Shown piece by piece: positions 1 to 8,399 of a stretch of 64,000 bases of DNA; within the stretch, counting starts at the first letter, position 1, and each line of letters opens with the position of its first letter. Below the pieces are notes generated by a model. It was not told the DNA's origin. It was given only the letters and a program-made list of their open reading frames with translations, and ran no database searches. The stretch comes from an uncultured Clostridia bacterium (GTDB lineage: Bacteria; Bacillota; Clostridia; TANB77; CAG-508). The stretch covers positions 1 through 64,000 of the forward strand of contig CANQJH010000004.1 of NCBI GenBank assembly GCA_947624195.1, written 5' to 3'. A program made the translations under genes and the position numbers.

Positions 1-112
1 AATCTTACAATAGTTGTTAATGTAGAACTAAATTATCTTTATTTTTTATTAAATAGAATTTACTTTTTTAATTAACGTTTATGTTAAAATTACATTTTTT
101 TACCTCAAATTA

Positions 113-141
113 TTGTTAAATTTAATATTTTGGTATATAAT
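113..141 (+). promoter_or_regulatory. Promoter of asnS
   Basis: A -35 box TTGTTA (113-118) and a perfect -10 box TATAAT (136-141) are separated by 17 bp, which is the sigma-A consensus spacing. Transcription would start near 148, leaving a leader of only about 25 nt, so there is no room for a T-box or another riboswitch. Confidence 0.75.
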
Positions 142-173
142 TGGAAATATTATTTTAGAAAAGAGGGATGATT

Positions 174-1565
174 ATGGAATATACTTTAGTTAAAGATTTA
201 TACAGAAATACAGAAAAATACATTGGACAAGAAGTTAATGTTGCAGGTTGGGTTAAAACAATGCGTAATTCTAAAAACTTCGGTTTCATTGAATTAAATG
301 ATGGCACTTTCTTTAATAATATTCAAATAGTTTTTGATGATAAATTAGATAATTTTAATGATATATGCAAGCTAACAATAAGTTCATCTATAATAGTTGT
401 TGGTGATTTGGTTAAGACTGAAAATGCTAAGCAAGCCTTTGAAATTCATGCAACAAATATACAAATATATAAATTATCTGATACTGATTACCCTATTCAA
501 AAGAAAAATACAAGCTTTGAGTTTTTGAGAACTATTGCTCATTTACGTCCTAGAACTAATACTTTCAGTGCTGTTTTTAGAGTTCGTAGTTTGCTTAGCT
601 TTGCTATTCACAAGTTCTTTCAAGAGAGAGGCTTTGTGTATGTTAATACTCCTTTAATTACTGGTAGTGACTGTGAAGGTGCTGGAGAAATGTTTAGTGT
701 TTCATCTTTTGATTTTGAAAATATCCCTAAAGGTGAAGATAATAAAGTGGATTTTTCAAAAGACTTTTTTGGTAAAAATGCTCATCTTACTGTAAGTGGT
801 CAACTTGAAGCTGAGACATATGCTGAGGCTTTTAGAAATGTTTATACTTTTGGTCCAACTTTTAGAGCAGAAAATTCTAATACTGTAAAGCATGCTGCTG
901 AGTTTTGGATGATGGAACCAGAAATGTGCTTTGCTGATCTTTCTGATTGCTTAGATGTTGAAGAGGCAATGATTAAATATGCTATTTCATATGTTCTTGA
1001 AAATGCTCCTGAGGAAATGGCTTTCTTTGATAAATTTATTCAACCTGGATTATTGAATAAATTAAAAGTTACTTTAAATGAGCCTTTTGGTAGAATTACT
1101 TATACAGAGGCAATTAAGGAATTAGAGAAACATAATGATGAATTCGAGTTTAAGGTTTCTTGGGGTGTTGATGTTCAAACAGAACATGAGAGATATTTGA
1201 GTGAAAAAATATTTAAAAAACCTGTTTTTGTTACTGATTATCCAAAAGACATTAAAGCATTTTATATGAAGCAAAATGATGATGGCAAAACTGTTGCTGC
1301 TGCTGACCTTTTAGTTCCTGGAATTGGTGAATTAATTGGTGGTAGTCAAAGGGAGGAAGATATTTCAAAGCTCACTACTAGAATGAAAGAATTGGATTTA
1401 GACGAGAAAGATTACTGGTGGTACTTAGACCTTAGAAAATACGGTAGTGTTCCTCACTCTGGCTTTGGTTTAGGATTTGAAAGATTTATGATGTATGTTA
1501 CTGGTATGCAAAACATTCGTGATGTTATACCTTATCCTCGTACCCCAAAAAATTGTGAGTTTTAA
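174..1565 (+). CDS. asnS: Asparaginyl-tRNA synthetase
   Basis: This enzyme charges tRNA-Asn with asparagine using ATP in the cytoplasm. It is a class IIb synthetase of 463 aa. An N-terminal OB-fold anticodon-binding domain (about residues 1-115, with GWVKTMR and GFIELNDG) is followed by the class II catalytic core. Motif 2 lies around FRAENSNT, and motif 3 is GFGLGFERF close to the C-terminus, with the typical ending DVIPYPRTP. Two ATGs lie close together at 168 and 174. The SD-like AAGAGGG abuts the first ATG, so the second (174) has the workable spacing and is chosen. The gene stands alone, with its own promoter upstream and an intrinsic terminator downstream. Family assignment is secure. 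Confidence 0.97.
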   Translation: MEYTLVKDLYRNTEKYIGQEVNVAGWVKTMRNSKNFGFIELNDGTFFNNIQIVFDDKLDNFNDICKLTISSSIIVVGDLVKTENAKQAFEIHATNIQIYKLSDTDYPIQKKNTSFEFLRTIAHLRPRTNTFSAVFRVRSLLSFAIHKFFQERGFVYVNTPLITGSDCEGAGEMFSVSSFDFENIPKGEDNKVDFSKDFFGKNAHLTVSGQLEAETYAEAFRNVYTFGPTFRAENSNTVKHAAEFWMMEPEMCFADLSDCLDVEEAMIKYAISYVLENAPEEMAFFDKFIQPGLLNKLKVTLNEPFGRITYTEAIKELEKHNDEFEFKVSWGVDVQTEHERYLSEKIFKKPVFVTDYPKDIKAFYMKQNDDGKTVAAADLLVPGIGELIGGSQREEDISKLTTRMKELDLDEKDYWWYLDLRKYGSVPHSGFGLGFERFMMYVTGMQNIRDVIPYPRTPKNCEF

Positions 1566-1663
1566 TATTAAAAAATCTAAATCATGCTTATTTATCTTTC
1601 ACGAAATACATTTTTAATAGTTGAAATCACTTAAAATCATTTAATTAAAGAGTATAAAAATTT

Positions 1664-1702
1664 ACCTCAAATTAATCTAATAATTTGAGGTGAATTTTTT
1701 AT
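1664..1702 (+). terminator. Rho-independent terminator of asnS
   Basis: An 11-bp perfect stem, ACCTCAAATTA (1664-1674) and TAATTTGAGGT (1681-1691), with a 6-nt loop is followed by GAATTTTTT. It sits about 100 bp after the asnS stop codon. The left-arm sequence ACCTCAAATTA also occurs unpaired at 102-112, upstream of the asnS promoter. Confidence 0.85.
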
Positions 1703-1710
1703 TTATTTTG

Positions 1711-1885
1711 TTTACTTTATTTTTTCTTAGTTTGCTTCTCTGTTTTATTTTTTTTTGCTTTATTTTCTTAGTTTGCTTCTTTGTTTTTCTTTATTTTCTC
1801 AATTTGCTTCTCTGTTTTATTTTTTTCTTTATTTTCTTAGTTTACTTCTTTGTTTTTTCTTTATTTTCTTAATTCGCTTTTTATG
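1711..1885. repeat. AT-rich imperfect tandem repeat between convergent genes
   Basis: About five degenerate copies of a TTATTTTCTTAGTTTGCTTC-like unit follow each other at 30-42 bp spacing, at roughly 1718, 1760, 1790, 1829 and 1860. They fill the space between the asnS terminator and the end of the convergent dehydrogenase gene. No convincing gene lies here; the open frames across it are low-complexity Phe/Leu-rich runs. The rest of 1566-1917 shows nothing else. Confidence 0.7.
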
Positions 1886-1917
1886 TTTTATTTATTGCTA
1901 TTTTATTGTCTTATTTT

Positions 1918-3075
1918 TTACCACGCTTTTTCATATAAAGCAACAAAGTCTTCCTTGGTTACTTCTCTTGGATTTCCTGGCTTGCATGGATCTTCCATAG
2001 CTTTATCAGCAAGCATTGCAAAATCTTCTTTTTTAGCTCCTACATCTTTTACTGTTTGTGTAATTCCTACTTCATTAGATAATTTTCTTAAACAATCACA
2101 GAAAGTTTTAATTACTTCTTCTTTGGTGAAGTTTTTAGCATCTACATGTAAAGCATGTATTAATATTTCTCTAAAGTCTTCATAAACTACTTCTCCATTG
2201 AATTCCATTACAGTTGGAAGTAATATTGCGTTTGCTAATCCATGTGGAGTATCATAAACAGCTCCTAATTGATGTGCCATTGAGTGAACTATGCCAAGTC
2301 CAACATTAGAAAATGCCATACCTGCTATATATTGAGCTAATCCAACTTTATTTATTGCTTCTTGGTTTCGGTCATTTACTGCTGAGGCTAAGTTATCATA
2401 TATTAGCTCTATTGCTTTCATTGAAAACATTTGTGACATTATATTTTTTGATTTTGTTATATATCCTTCTACTGCATGAGTTAATGCATCCATACCTGTT
2501 GATGACGCAACTGATTTTGGCATTGATGCCATAAGCTCTGTATCTACTATTGCCATAATTGGTATATCGTGCTCATCTACACATACCATTTTGATTTGTC
2601 TTTCTGGATCTGTTATTACGTAATTTATTGTAACTTCTGCTGCGGTGCCTGCTGTTGTTGGAAGTGCTATTATTGGAAGGCATTTATTTTGTGTGTTCGA
2701 TACTCCATTTAGTGATACTATATCTGCTCTATCTGGATTTGTTACGACTATACCTATTCCCTTTGCTGTATCTATGCTTGAACCTCCTCCTACTGCTACT
2801 ATTAGGTCTGCTCCAAACTCTTTGCACATTTTAACTCCATCTAGTACATTTTGAATTGGTGGATTTGGTTTTACGTCGTGATAAACAGTAAATTCTATGT
2901 TGTTAGCTTCTAAAAGTTCTGTAACTTTTGAGCTAACTCCTGCATTATACAAAGACTCATCTGTTACAACTAAAACTTTATTAAATCCTCTTTTCTTAAT
3001 TTCTTCTGGAAGGACTGCTCTTGCTCCCTCACCAAAATATGATGTTTCATTTAAAACGAACTTTTGTATATCCAT
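1918..3075 (-). CDS. fucO: Iron-containing alcohol dehydrogenase, lactaldehyde reductase type
   Basis: This is a group III metal-dependent alcohol dehydrogenase of 385 aa. It resembles E. coli FucO along its whole length, for example in FVLNETSYFG at the start, TTAGTAAEVTINYVITD in the middle and GNPREVTKEDFVALYEKAW at the end. FucO reduces L-lactaldehyde to 1,2-propanediol with NADH. The Asp/His iron ligands fall in GMDALTHAVEGY and in MAHQLGAVYDTPHG, and the nucleotide-binding GGGSSIDTAK is present. A strong AGGAGGT precedes the ATG. No fucose or rhamnose genes are nearby, so the natural substrate is uncertain and a general aldehyde/diol dehydrogenase role is possible. The genes upstream on the same strand are the small prepilin-like protein and the YlbF-family protein. 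Confidence 0.85.
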   Translation of the reverse strand: MDIQKFVLNETSYFGEGARAVLPEEIKKRGFNKVLVVTDESLYNAGVSSKVTELLEANNIEFTVYHDVKPNPPIQNVLDGVKMCKEFGADLIVAVGGGSSIDTAKGIGIVVTNPDRADIVSLNGVSNTQNKCLPIIALPTTAGTAAEVTINYVITDPERQIKMVCVDEHDIPIMAIVDTELMASMPKSVASSTGMDALTHAVEGYITKSKNIMSQMFSMKAIELIYDNLASAVNDRNQEAINKVGLAQYIAGMAFSNVGLGIVHSMAHQLGAVYDTPHGLANAILLPTVMEFNGEVVYEDFREILIHALHVDAKNFTKEEVIKTFCDCLRKLSNEVGITQTVKDVGAKKEDFAMLADKAMEDPCKPGNPREVTKEDFVALYEKAW

Positions 3076-3130
3076 ATTATAAAACCTCCTATAAATTATT
3101 TATTTATATCTTTTATATATTGTTTGCAAT

Positions 3131-3337
3131 TTACAACAAATCTCCCCATTGATCTTGAATAGAATCTATATTTTCTTCTACATTTTCTAATAATTCTTCA
3201 TATTGATTTTCTACTTGAAATTTTCTTTGTATTATGTTATTATACGCTCCTATGTTTATCAAAACTGCTGCTAAAATACATAGTAATATAATAGTAACAG
3301 TTAATGACACTAAAGTTATTCCTTTTTCTTTAACCAT
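3131..3337 (-). CDS. Small prepilin-like (type IV pilin N-terminal domain) protein
   Basis: This 68-aa protein begins MVKEKGITLVSLTVTIIL. That is a short basic leader ending in Gly, a hydrophobic helix of about 20 residues, then an acidic tail (NVEENIDS). This is the class III (N-methylation) prepilin pattern, with peptidase cleavage expected between Gly6 and Ile7. The usual Glu at mature position 5 is replaced by Ser, as in many clostridial GITLV-type proteins. The soluble part is only about 40 residues, far shorter than a structural pilin, so it may be a minor pseudopilin or a membrane-anchored peptide. No pilus assembly genes lie in the window. The SD-like AAAGGAAA is about 10 nt upstream. 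Confidence 0.6.
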   Translation of the reverse strand: MVKEKGITLVSLTVTIILLCILAAVLINIGAYNNIIQRKFQVENQYEELLENVEENIDSIQDQWGDLL

Positions 3338-3384
3338 TATTTCGTTTTTCCTTTCAATGAATTTATCAAATTGTGAATTTATTA

Positions 3385-3729
3385 TTAGATAACATCTTTT
3401 ATAGCATCACCAATAATTTTATTAATATCCGTCATCATTTTGCTAAATTCTATCTCAAAATCGAAGTACTCTTTTATGTCTTTGTGCTCAATTAAAACAT
3501 TATATAATTTAGCCACTTTTAATTTTTTATCTTCCTCATCTATTTCTTGGTTATTTTGTCTTTTTATTTCCATAATTTGAACTTCTTGTTTAAGCTTTTC
3601 AAATTCTTCTATTAATTCTTTTTTCCCTGCATCAGAAAATAATTTATCTTTTGACTGTTTTAAATTTTTATATTGAATTGAATTCTTTATCTCTTCTGCT
3701 AATTTGTTTGTTGTATCATATATTTCCAA
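3385..3729 (-). CDS. YlbF/YmcA (Com_YlbF) family protein
   Basis: This 114-aa, highly charged all-alpha protein matches the YlbF/YmcA family: an N-terminal helix (YDTTNKLAEEIKNS), a coiled-coil middle (ELIEEFEKLKQEVQIME) and a C-terminal helix with FDFEIEFSKMMTDINKII. In Bacillus, YlbF and YmcA form a complex with YaaT that steers RNase Y and affects competence, sporulation and biofilm formation; here the role is inferred from family only. The start codon is TTG (3727-3729), supported by a strong GGAGGT 8 nt upstream. It lies between the glycogen-synthase-like gene and the prepilin-like gene on the same strand. Confidence 0.75.
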   Translation of the reverse strand: MEIYDTTNKLAEEIKNSIQYKNLKQSKDKLFSDAGKKELIEEFEKLKQEVQIMEIKRQNNQEIDEEDKKLKVAKLYNVLIEHKDIKEYFDFEIEFSKMMTDINKIIGDAIKDVI

Positions 3730-3829
3730 AACTATATACCTCCAATCTTATAAGATAATTATTTATATTTTTAAAGAATTTTATTTATACTCTTGTGTAA
3801 ACATTTATATTTATTACAGTTTTATAATT

Positions 3830-5122
3830 TTAAGCATAAGCATTTCGTTTTCTAAACGCTAATAGATTTGTAATTTCTCCTTGTGTATTTTTTGCTTTGG
3901 TTGTCTTGCGTGCCTTTTCTTGTGCCATTTTTTCTTCTTGCTTTTTAGCTTCAGTTTGGCAAATAGCTTGTTCATATACGTAGTGTGTATCTTGTGCTAT
4001 TTTATTCCAACTATATAATTCCTTAACTCTTTTAACTGCATTTTTTGACACTGTATCACATAATTTTGGATCAAATAAAAGTGCTAAAACAGAGTCAGCA
4101 ATTGAGTTGGGATTTCCTGCATAGCTTTTCATACCTGTATATCCGTGCTCTACAATTTCATTTAATCCTCCTACGTCAGAGACAACAGTTGGAATACCTG
4201 CTAGCATTGCCTCTAAAGCTACTATTCCAAATGGTTCATAAGTGCTTGGAAAAACTGCTATATCTGCACATTTATACATTTTTTGTACTTTTTTTGAATC
4301 ACAATATCCTGCAAAATATATTTTATTTTCTATGCCTAGATTTCTAGCTTCGGCCTTAAGTTCATCCATCATGCCACCTTTTCCGCATATAACAAGCTTA
4401 GAGTCATGATAGTGTTCAAGTATCTTTGGCATTGCAGAAATTAAATTTTGTATACCTTTTTCATAAACTAATCTTCCTACATATAGGATGATTTTTTCAT
4501 TGTCCATTGCAAATTGTCTTCTAAAATCATAGTCTCTATCTATTCCTGAAAAATTATTCAAATTTATTCCATTTGGTATAACATTTATTTTTTCAAAAGG
4601 CAAACCAAATATCCTTTGAAGGTCACTTTTCATAAAATTACTATTTACTATAACTTCTGTTGATTCATATGTCAAAAGCCATTCTGAGTCATTTATGTAT
4701 CTTTGTACTTCATCATGTATACCACTATTTCTACCGTTTTCTGTGGCATGTATTGTTGTAACAACTGGTATTTTGTATGCTTCTTTTAATGCTTTTGTGG
4801 CATAAGTTACTAACCAGTCATGTGCATGTATTACATCAAAATTACCTTGTTCATTTATTATTTGTGATGCTTTAGATGTCATGTTGAAGTTTAACTGCAT
4901 AATCCAATCAATGAAGTTATTTGGATGAATCATGTAGTTGTCTACTCTATACACATTTACTCCTTTGTCATTTTCATAATAAGGAGTGTTACCATCTCTG
5001 TATGTTATTACTGTTACTTCATGACCATCTTTGATTAGTCTATGTGATAAATCATGTACAACTCTTGCCATACCTCCTACAATTCTTGGTGGATACTCCC
5101 ATGATAGCATTAAAATCCTCAT
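3830..5122 (-). CDS. GT4 glycosyltransferase, glycogen/starch synthase-like
   Basis: A cytoplasmic GT-B retaining glycosyltransferase of 430 aa. The N-terminal domain has the glucan-synthase-like start MRILMLSWEYPPRIVGGMA, including the loop expected to bind the nucleotide sugar, and HAHDW. The C-terminal GT4 domain carries LYVGRLVYEKG and the EPFGIVALEAMLAG donor-binding E-x7-E motif. A Lys/Gln-rich tail of about 40 residues ends the protein. It is divergently transcribed from a DUF4912 protein and a GH57 branching enzyme, so elongation of an alpha-1,4-glucan from ADP- or UDP-glucose is the likely job. SD AAAGGGG precedes the ATG. The exact donor cannot be told from sequence. Confidence 0.8.
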   Translation of the reverse strand: MRILMLSWEYPPRIVGGMARVVHDLSHRLIKDGHEVTVITYRDGNTPYYENDKGVNVYRVDNYMIHPNNFIDWIMQLNFNMTSKASQIINEQGNFDVIHAHDWLVTYATKALKEAYKIPVVTTIHATENGRNSGIHDEVQRYINDSEWLLTYESTEVIVNSNFMKSDLQRIFGLPFEKINVIPNGINLNNFSGIDRDYDFRRQFAMDNEKIILYVGRLVYEKGIQNLISAMPKILEHYHDSKLVICGKGGMMDELKAEARNLGIENKIYFAGYCDSKKVQKMYKCADIAVFPSTYEPFGIVALEAMLAGIPTVVSDVGGLNEIVEHGYTGMKSYAGNPNSIADSVLALLFDPKLCDTVSKNAVKRVKELYSWNKIAQDTHYVYEQAICQTEAKKQEEKMAQEKARKTTKAKNTQGEITNLLAFRKRNAYA

Positions 5123-5211
5123 AATTTTATGCCCCTTTCAACATTTCTTTAGTAATTTTATTTATATGTTTTTTATTTCAATTAGTTTGACATTCTTATA
5201 CTATTTACATT

Positions 5212-5240
5212 ATTTTATACATATTTTCTACAAATGTAAA
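5212..5240 (-). promoter_or_regulatory. Promoter of the GT4 glycogen-synthase-like gene
   Basis: On the minus strand, TTTACA (5240-5235) and TAAAAT (5217-5212) are 17 bp apart. The position is about 90 bp upstream of the ATG at 5122. The divergent promoter for the DUF4912 gene begins 30 bp further right, so the two could be co-regulated. Confidence 0.5.
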
Positions 5241-5270
5241 TAGAAAATTTACATTTTTTTTATTTTTCTA

Positions 5271-5299
5271 TTGTAAAAATTTTTTGTTTGATATATTAT
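5271..5299 (+). promoter_or_regulatory. Promoter of the DUF4912-GH57 operon
   Basis: TTGTAA (5271-5276) and TATTAT (5294-5299) are separated by 17 bp. The start codon at 5339 follows AGGAGG at 5328-5333. Confidence 0.6.
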
Positions 5300-5338
5300 A
5301 TTATGAGTAGATTATAGCTTTTTACTTAGGAGGAAATT

Positions 5339-6553
5339 ATGGCTCGAAAAACGAAAGAAAATTTAGAAGAAATAAACGAAAAAGTAGAAAAAGTTACAAG
5401 AAAAAGGACTACGAAAACAGCTGAAAAATCAAAACCAGCTGTTAAAAGTGTTGCAAAAAAAGAGCCTAACTCTACTACTAAAAAGACAGCTAATAAGAAA
5501 GAATCTGAAGCTACAACGACCACTGCTAAGAAAGAAGATAAGACTGCTACTAAAAAAGCTACTGCCAAGAAGACAGCTACTAAAAAAGATGATAAGACTG
5601 TAGCTAAACAATCTACCGCTAAGAAGTCAACTACCAAAAAAGAAGACAAAACTGTAGCCAGAAAATCTACCGCCAAGAAGTCAACTACCAAAAAAGAAGA
5701 CAAAACTGTAGCCAGAAAATCTACCGCCAAGAAGTCAACTACCAAAAAAGAAGACAAGACTGTAAATAGAAAATCTACTACTAAGAAATCTACTGCCAAG
5801 AAGACAGCTATCCAAAAAGAAGATAAGACTGTAGCTAAAAAAACTACTACTAAGAAAGCTACTGCTAAAAAAGATGGTAAGACTGCTGCTAAAAAGACTA
5901 CTACTAAGAAAGTAGCTACTAAAAAAGATACTAAAACTACTACTAGAAAATCTACAAAAAAAGCTCAAGCTGAAATTGTAAAACTTGATCCAATTGAATA
6001 CTATGATTTACCTTATAGATATAATCAAACTGTCGTAAAAGTTTTAGCTCAAAACCCTAATACCCTATTTGCTTATTGGGATATAGCTGATAGTGATAGA
6101 GAAAATTTTGAAAAGACTTATGGAAAATTATTTTTCTACAATACAAGACCTGTTTTAGTTGTTCATAATTTAACTGATAATTATACATTTGAAATTGATA
6201 TAGATGATTTTGCAAATAATTGGTATATACATGTTAGTGATGCCAAATGCCAATATGTTGTTGAACTTGGAAGGCGTCCAAAATATGAACAGCATCAGGA
6301 TATTCCAGTTAATTATCTTAATGTTGCGTTTTCAAATACTGTAGAAATTCCAAATGACCATATCATATTTTTCAAAGATAATGATAGAATTTATTTTAAA
6401 AATATAAAAACTAATAAAATTACTGAGAAAGTATTTAACAATAAAACTGATTCTCATAAAGTTAAGCATATTTATAAAGATTACAATCTTTCAGATGATA
6501 GGTTTGATTTTAAAAATCCTTTTTCTCAAAATCCAACCTCTACTGTCTTATAA
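5339..6553 (+). CDS. DUF4912 protein with a long Lys/Thr-rich repeat N-terminus
   Basis: This 404-aa protein has two parts. Residues 1 to about 215 are a Lys/Thr/Ala/Ser low-complexity region resembling histone H1 or AlgP tails, with an 18-residue repeat (KKSTTKKEDKTVARKSTA) encoded by near-perfect 54-bp DNA repeats. Residues about 220-340 form a DUF4912 domain, with YDLPYRYNQT, NTLFAYWDI, LVVHNLTDNYTFEIDI and WYIHVSDAKCQYVVELG. DUF4912 has no settled activity, but the domain is often encoded beside GH57 alpha-glucan enzymes, as here (59 bp upstream of one). I infer a glucan-associated or scaffold role; the basic tail could bind nucleic acid or a polyanion. AGGAGG precedes the ATG at ideal spacing. 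Confidence 0.75.
   Translation: MARKTKENLEEINEKVEKVTRKRTTKTAEKSKPAVKSVAKKEPNSTTKKTANKKESEATTTTAKKEDKTATKKATAKKTATKKDDKTVAKQSTAKKSTTKKEDKTVARKSTAKKSTTKKEDKTVARKSTAKKSTTKKEDKTVNRKSTTKKSTAKKTAIQKEDKTVAKKTTTKKATAKKDGKTAAKKTTTKKVATKKDTKTTTRKSTKKAQAEIVKLDPIEYYDLPYRYNQTVVKVLAQNPNTLFAYWDIADSDRENFEKTYGKLFFYNTRPVLVVHNLTDNYTFEIDIDDFANNWYIHVSDAKCQYVVELGRRPKYEQHQDIPVNYLNVAFSNTVEIPNDHIIFFKDNDRIYFKNIKTNKITEKVFNNKTDSHKVKHIYKDYNLSDDRFDFKNPFSQNPTSTVL
5610..5790 (+). repeat. In-frame 54-bp tandem repeats in the DUF4912 gene
   Basis: Copies begin near 5618, 5672 and 5726 with a period of 54 bp (18 codons). The second and third copies are almost identical at DNA level, and more degenerate copies flank them. The in-frame period means copy-number changes would lengthen or shorten the basic tail without breaking the gene. 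Confidence 0.8.
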
Positions 6554-6611
6554 TTTTTATATCAAGCTTGTTATTATCCTTCGATTATATGTGAAAGGAA
6601 TTATTTTTTGT

Positions 6612-8237
6612 ATGAATAAAGAAACAAAAGGATATGTAAGTTTTATTTTACATGCTCATCTTCCTTTCGTACATCATCCTGAAAGTGAAGATTACCTAGA
6701 AGAGCAATGGTTATATGAGGCAATATCTGAGTGTTATATTCCTCTTATTTTAACATTTCAAAAACTTGTTGATGAAGGTGTAGACTTCAGATTTACTATG
6801 TCTCTTACTCCTCCTCTTCTTAATATGCTTGATAACAAAATGCTTCAAGAAAGATATGTAAAGTATTTGGAGAAGCATATTGAACTTTCAAAAAAAGAAA
6901 TAATCAGGACTAAGGATAATCCTAGAATAAATAAACTTTCGCATTACTATTTTGATAGATATTCAAATGATTTACATATTTTCAGAGATGTATACAATTG
7001 TAATATAATATCTGCTTTTAAAAAGTTTAATGATTTGGGTGTTCTTGAAATTATTGGTTGTGGTGCAACTCATGGATATTTTCCTATTTTGTATTTGAAT
7101 GAAAAAACTGTTAGAGCTCAAATTGCTCTTGGTGTTCAAACATATAATAAATATTTTTCAAAACCACTTAAAGGTTTCTGGCTTCCTGAATGTGGCTATG
7201 TACCAGAGGCTGATAAATACTTGAAAGAGTTTGGCATTGAATACGTATTAGTTGAAACACATGGTATACTTTATGCTGACCCTACTCCCCTATATGGTAC
7301 TTATGCTCCTATTGTATCTCCAGAAGGCGTTGTTGCTTTTGGTAGAGATTTGGAGTCATCAAGACAAGTTTGGAGTTCTATTAATGGCTATCCTGGTGAT
7401 TTTAATTATAGAGAATTTTATAGAGATATTGGATATGATGCTCCATACGATTATATCAAGCCATACATTGCTGCAAATGGAGTTAGAGTTAATACTGGTA
7501 TAAAATATCATAGAATTACTGGAAAAACTGAGAATAAAGATATTTATGATATTAGGTGGGCTTGGGATAGTGTCGAAAAACAAGCTGGACATTTCTTTGA
7601 TTGCAGATGTAAGCAAATTGATTACTTATCTCAAAACACGGAAAATCCTCCTATCATTGTTTGCCCTTATGATGCTGAGCTTTATGGTCATTGGTGGTAT
7701 GAAGGTCCAAACTGGCTTTATACTCTTGCTAAAAAAGTATATTATGATAATTGTAATTTTGAATTAATTACACCAAGCGAATATATTGACAAATACCCTA
7801 ATATGCAGATTGCTACACCTTGTCGTTCTAGTTGGGGTGCTAAAGGTTATAGTGAAGTTTGGCTTAACCCAACAAACGATTATATTCATAGACATTTGCA
7901 TACTGCTGGTGATAGAATGTGTGAACTAGCTAGTAGATACCCTAATGAGTCTCAAGATTCAATAAAAGCAAGAATCCTAAATCAATGTGCTAGAGAATTG
8001 GTATTGGCGCAAAGTAGTGACTGGCTATTTATTATTACCAATGGAACTATGGTTGATTATGCTAAGAAAAGAATAAAAGACCATATTGGTAGATTTACTA
8101 AATTTTATTTATGGCTTACTGAAGATAACGACCTTATTGAAAAAAATCAACTATCAGATGAAAAAATGACTTTTTTAAAAAATGTAGAAAATAAAGACTG
8201 TATATTCCCTGAAATAGATTATAAACTTTATATATAG
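6612..8237 (+). CDS. GH57 family 1,4-alpha-glucan branching enzyme
   Basis: The 541-aa protein starts MNKETKGYVSFILHAHLPFVHHP, with the conserved HAHLPF of family GH57. The catalytic nucleophile Glu lies in WLPECGY (about residue 192) and the acid/base Asp in CPYDAELYGHWWYEG (about residue 352). The C-terminal helical DUF1957-type region has SSDWLFIITNGTMVDYA. This pattern is typical of GH57 branching enzymes, which cut alpha-1,4-glucan and re-attach it through alpha-1,6 links. The frame is open further upstream, but the ATG at 6612 gives the family-typical N-terminus; its AAAGGAA lies about 12 nt upstream. It forms an operon with the DUF4912 gene and pairs with the divergent GT4 synthase. 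Confidence 0.88.
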   Translation: MNKETKGYVSFILHAHLPFVHHPESEDYLEEQWLYEAISECYIPLILTFQKLVDEGVDFRFTMSLTPPLLNMLDNKMLQERYVKYLEKHIELSKKEIIRTKDNPRINKLSHYYFDRYSNDLHIFRDVYNCNIISAFKKFNDLGVLEIIGCGATHGYFPILYLNEKTVRAQIALGVQTYNKYFSKPLKGFWLPECGYVPEADKYLKEFGIEYVLVETHGILYADPTPLYGTYAPIVSPEGVVAFGRDLESSRQVWSSINGYPGDFNYREFYRDIGYDAPYDYIKPYIAANGVRVNTGIKYHRITGKTENKDIYDIRWAWDSVEKQAGHFFDCRCKQIDYLSQNTENPPIIVCPYDAELYGHWWYEGPNWLYTLAKKVYYDNCNFELITPSEYIDKYPNMQIATPCRSSWGAKGYSEVWLNPTNDYIHRHLHTAGDRMCELASRYPNESQDSIKARILNQCARELVLAQSSDWLFIITNGTMVDYAKKRIKDHIGRFTKFYLWLTEDNDLIEKNQLSDEKMTFLKNVENKDCIFPEIDYKLYI

Positions 8238-8295
8238 AAAAGCTATCTCTTTCAGGATATAAACAAAAGACTATAATTTTTAAAGCAAAATTAAC

Positions 8296-8325
8296 ACCCC
8301 TAGAATTTTTCTAGGGGTTCAATCA
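8296..8325. terminator. Terminator after the GH57 gene
   Basis: A 10-bp stem, ACCCCTAGAA (8296-8305) and TTCTAGGGGT (8309-8318), with a TTT loop is followed by TCAATCATTTTTT. It lies between the convergent GH57 and clpX genes. The T-run is clear only in the plus direction. Confidence 0.85.
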
Positions 8326-8399
8326 TTTTTTATGCTATTCCTTCATTGTATATATTTTAGTTATTCTTTAAGCTATTTTTATAATTTGCATTTTATTTT

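Noticed and set aside
1-167. T-box riboswitch before asnS
   Set aside because: The promoter leaves only about 25 nt of leader, and no T-box sequence (AGGGTGGNACCGCG) or specifier hairpin is present.
1690-2185. Phe/Leu-rich ORFs at the asnS-fucO junction
   Set aside because: They read through the T-rich tandem repeat and have no SD or family resemblance.
5326-5799. Long antisense ORFs over the Lys-repeat of the DUF4912 gene
   Set aside because: They are mirror translations of the AAG/ACT repeat codons (Phe/Leu/Val/Ser strings) with no ribosome binding site.
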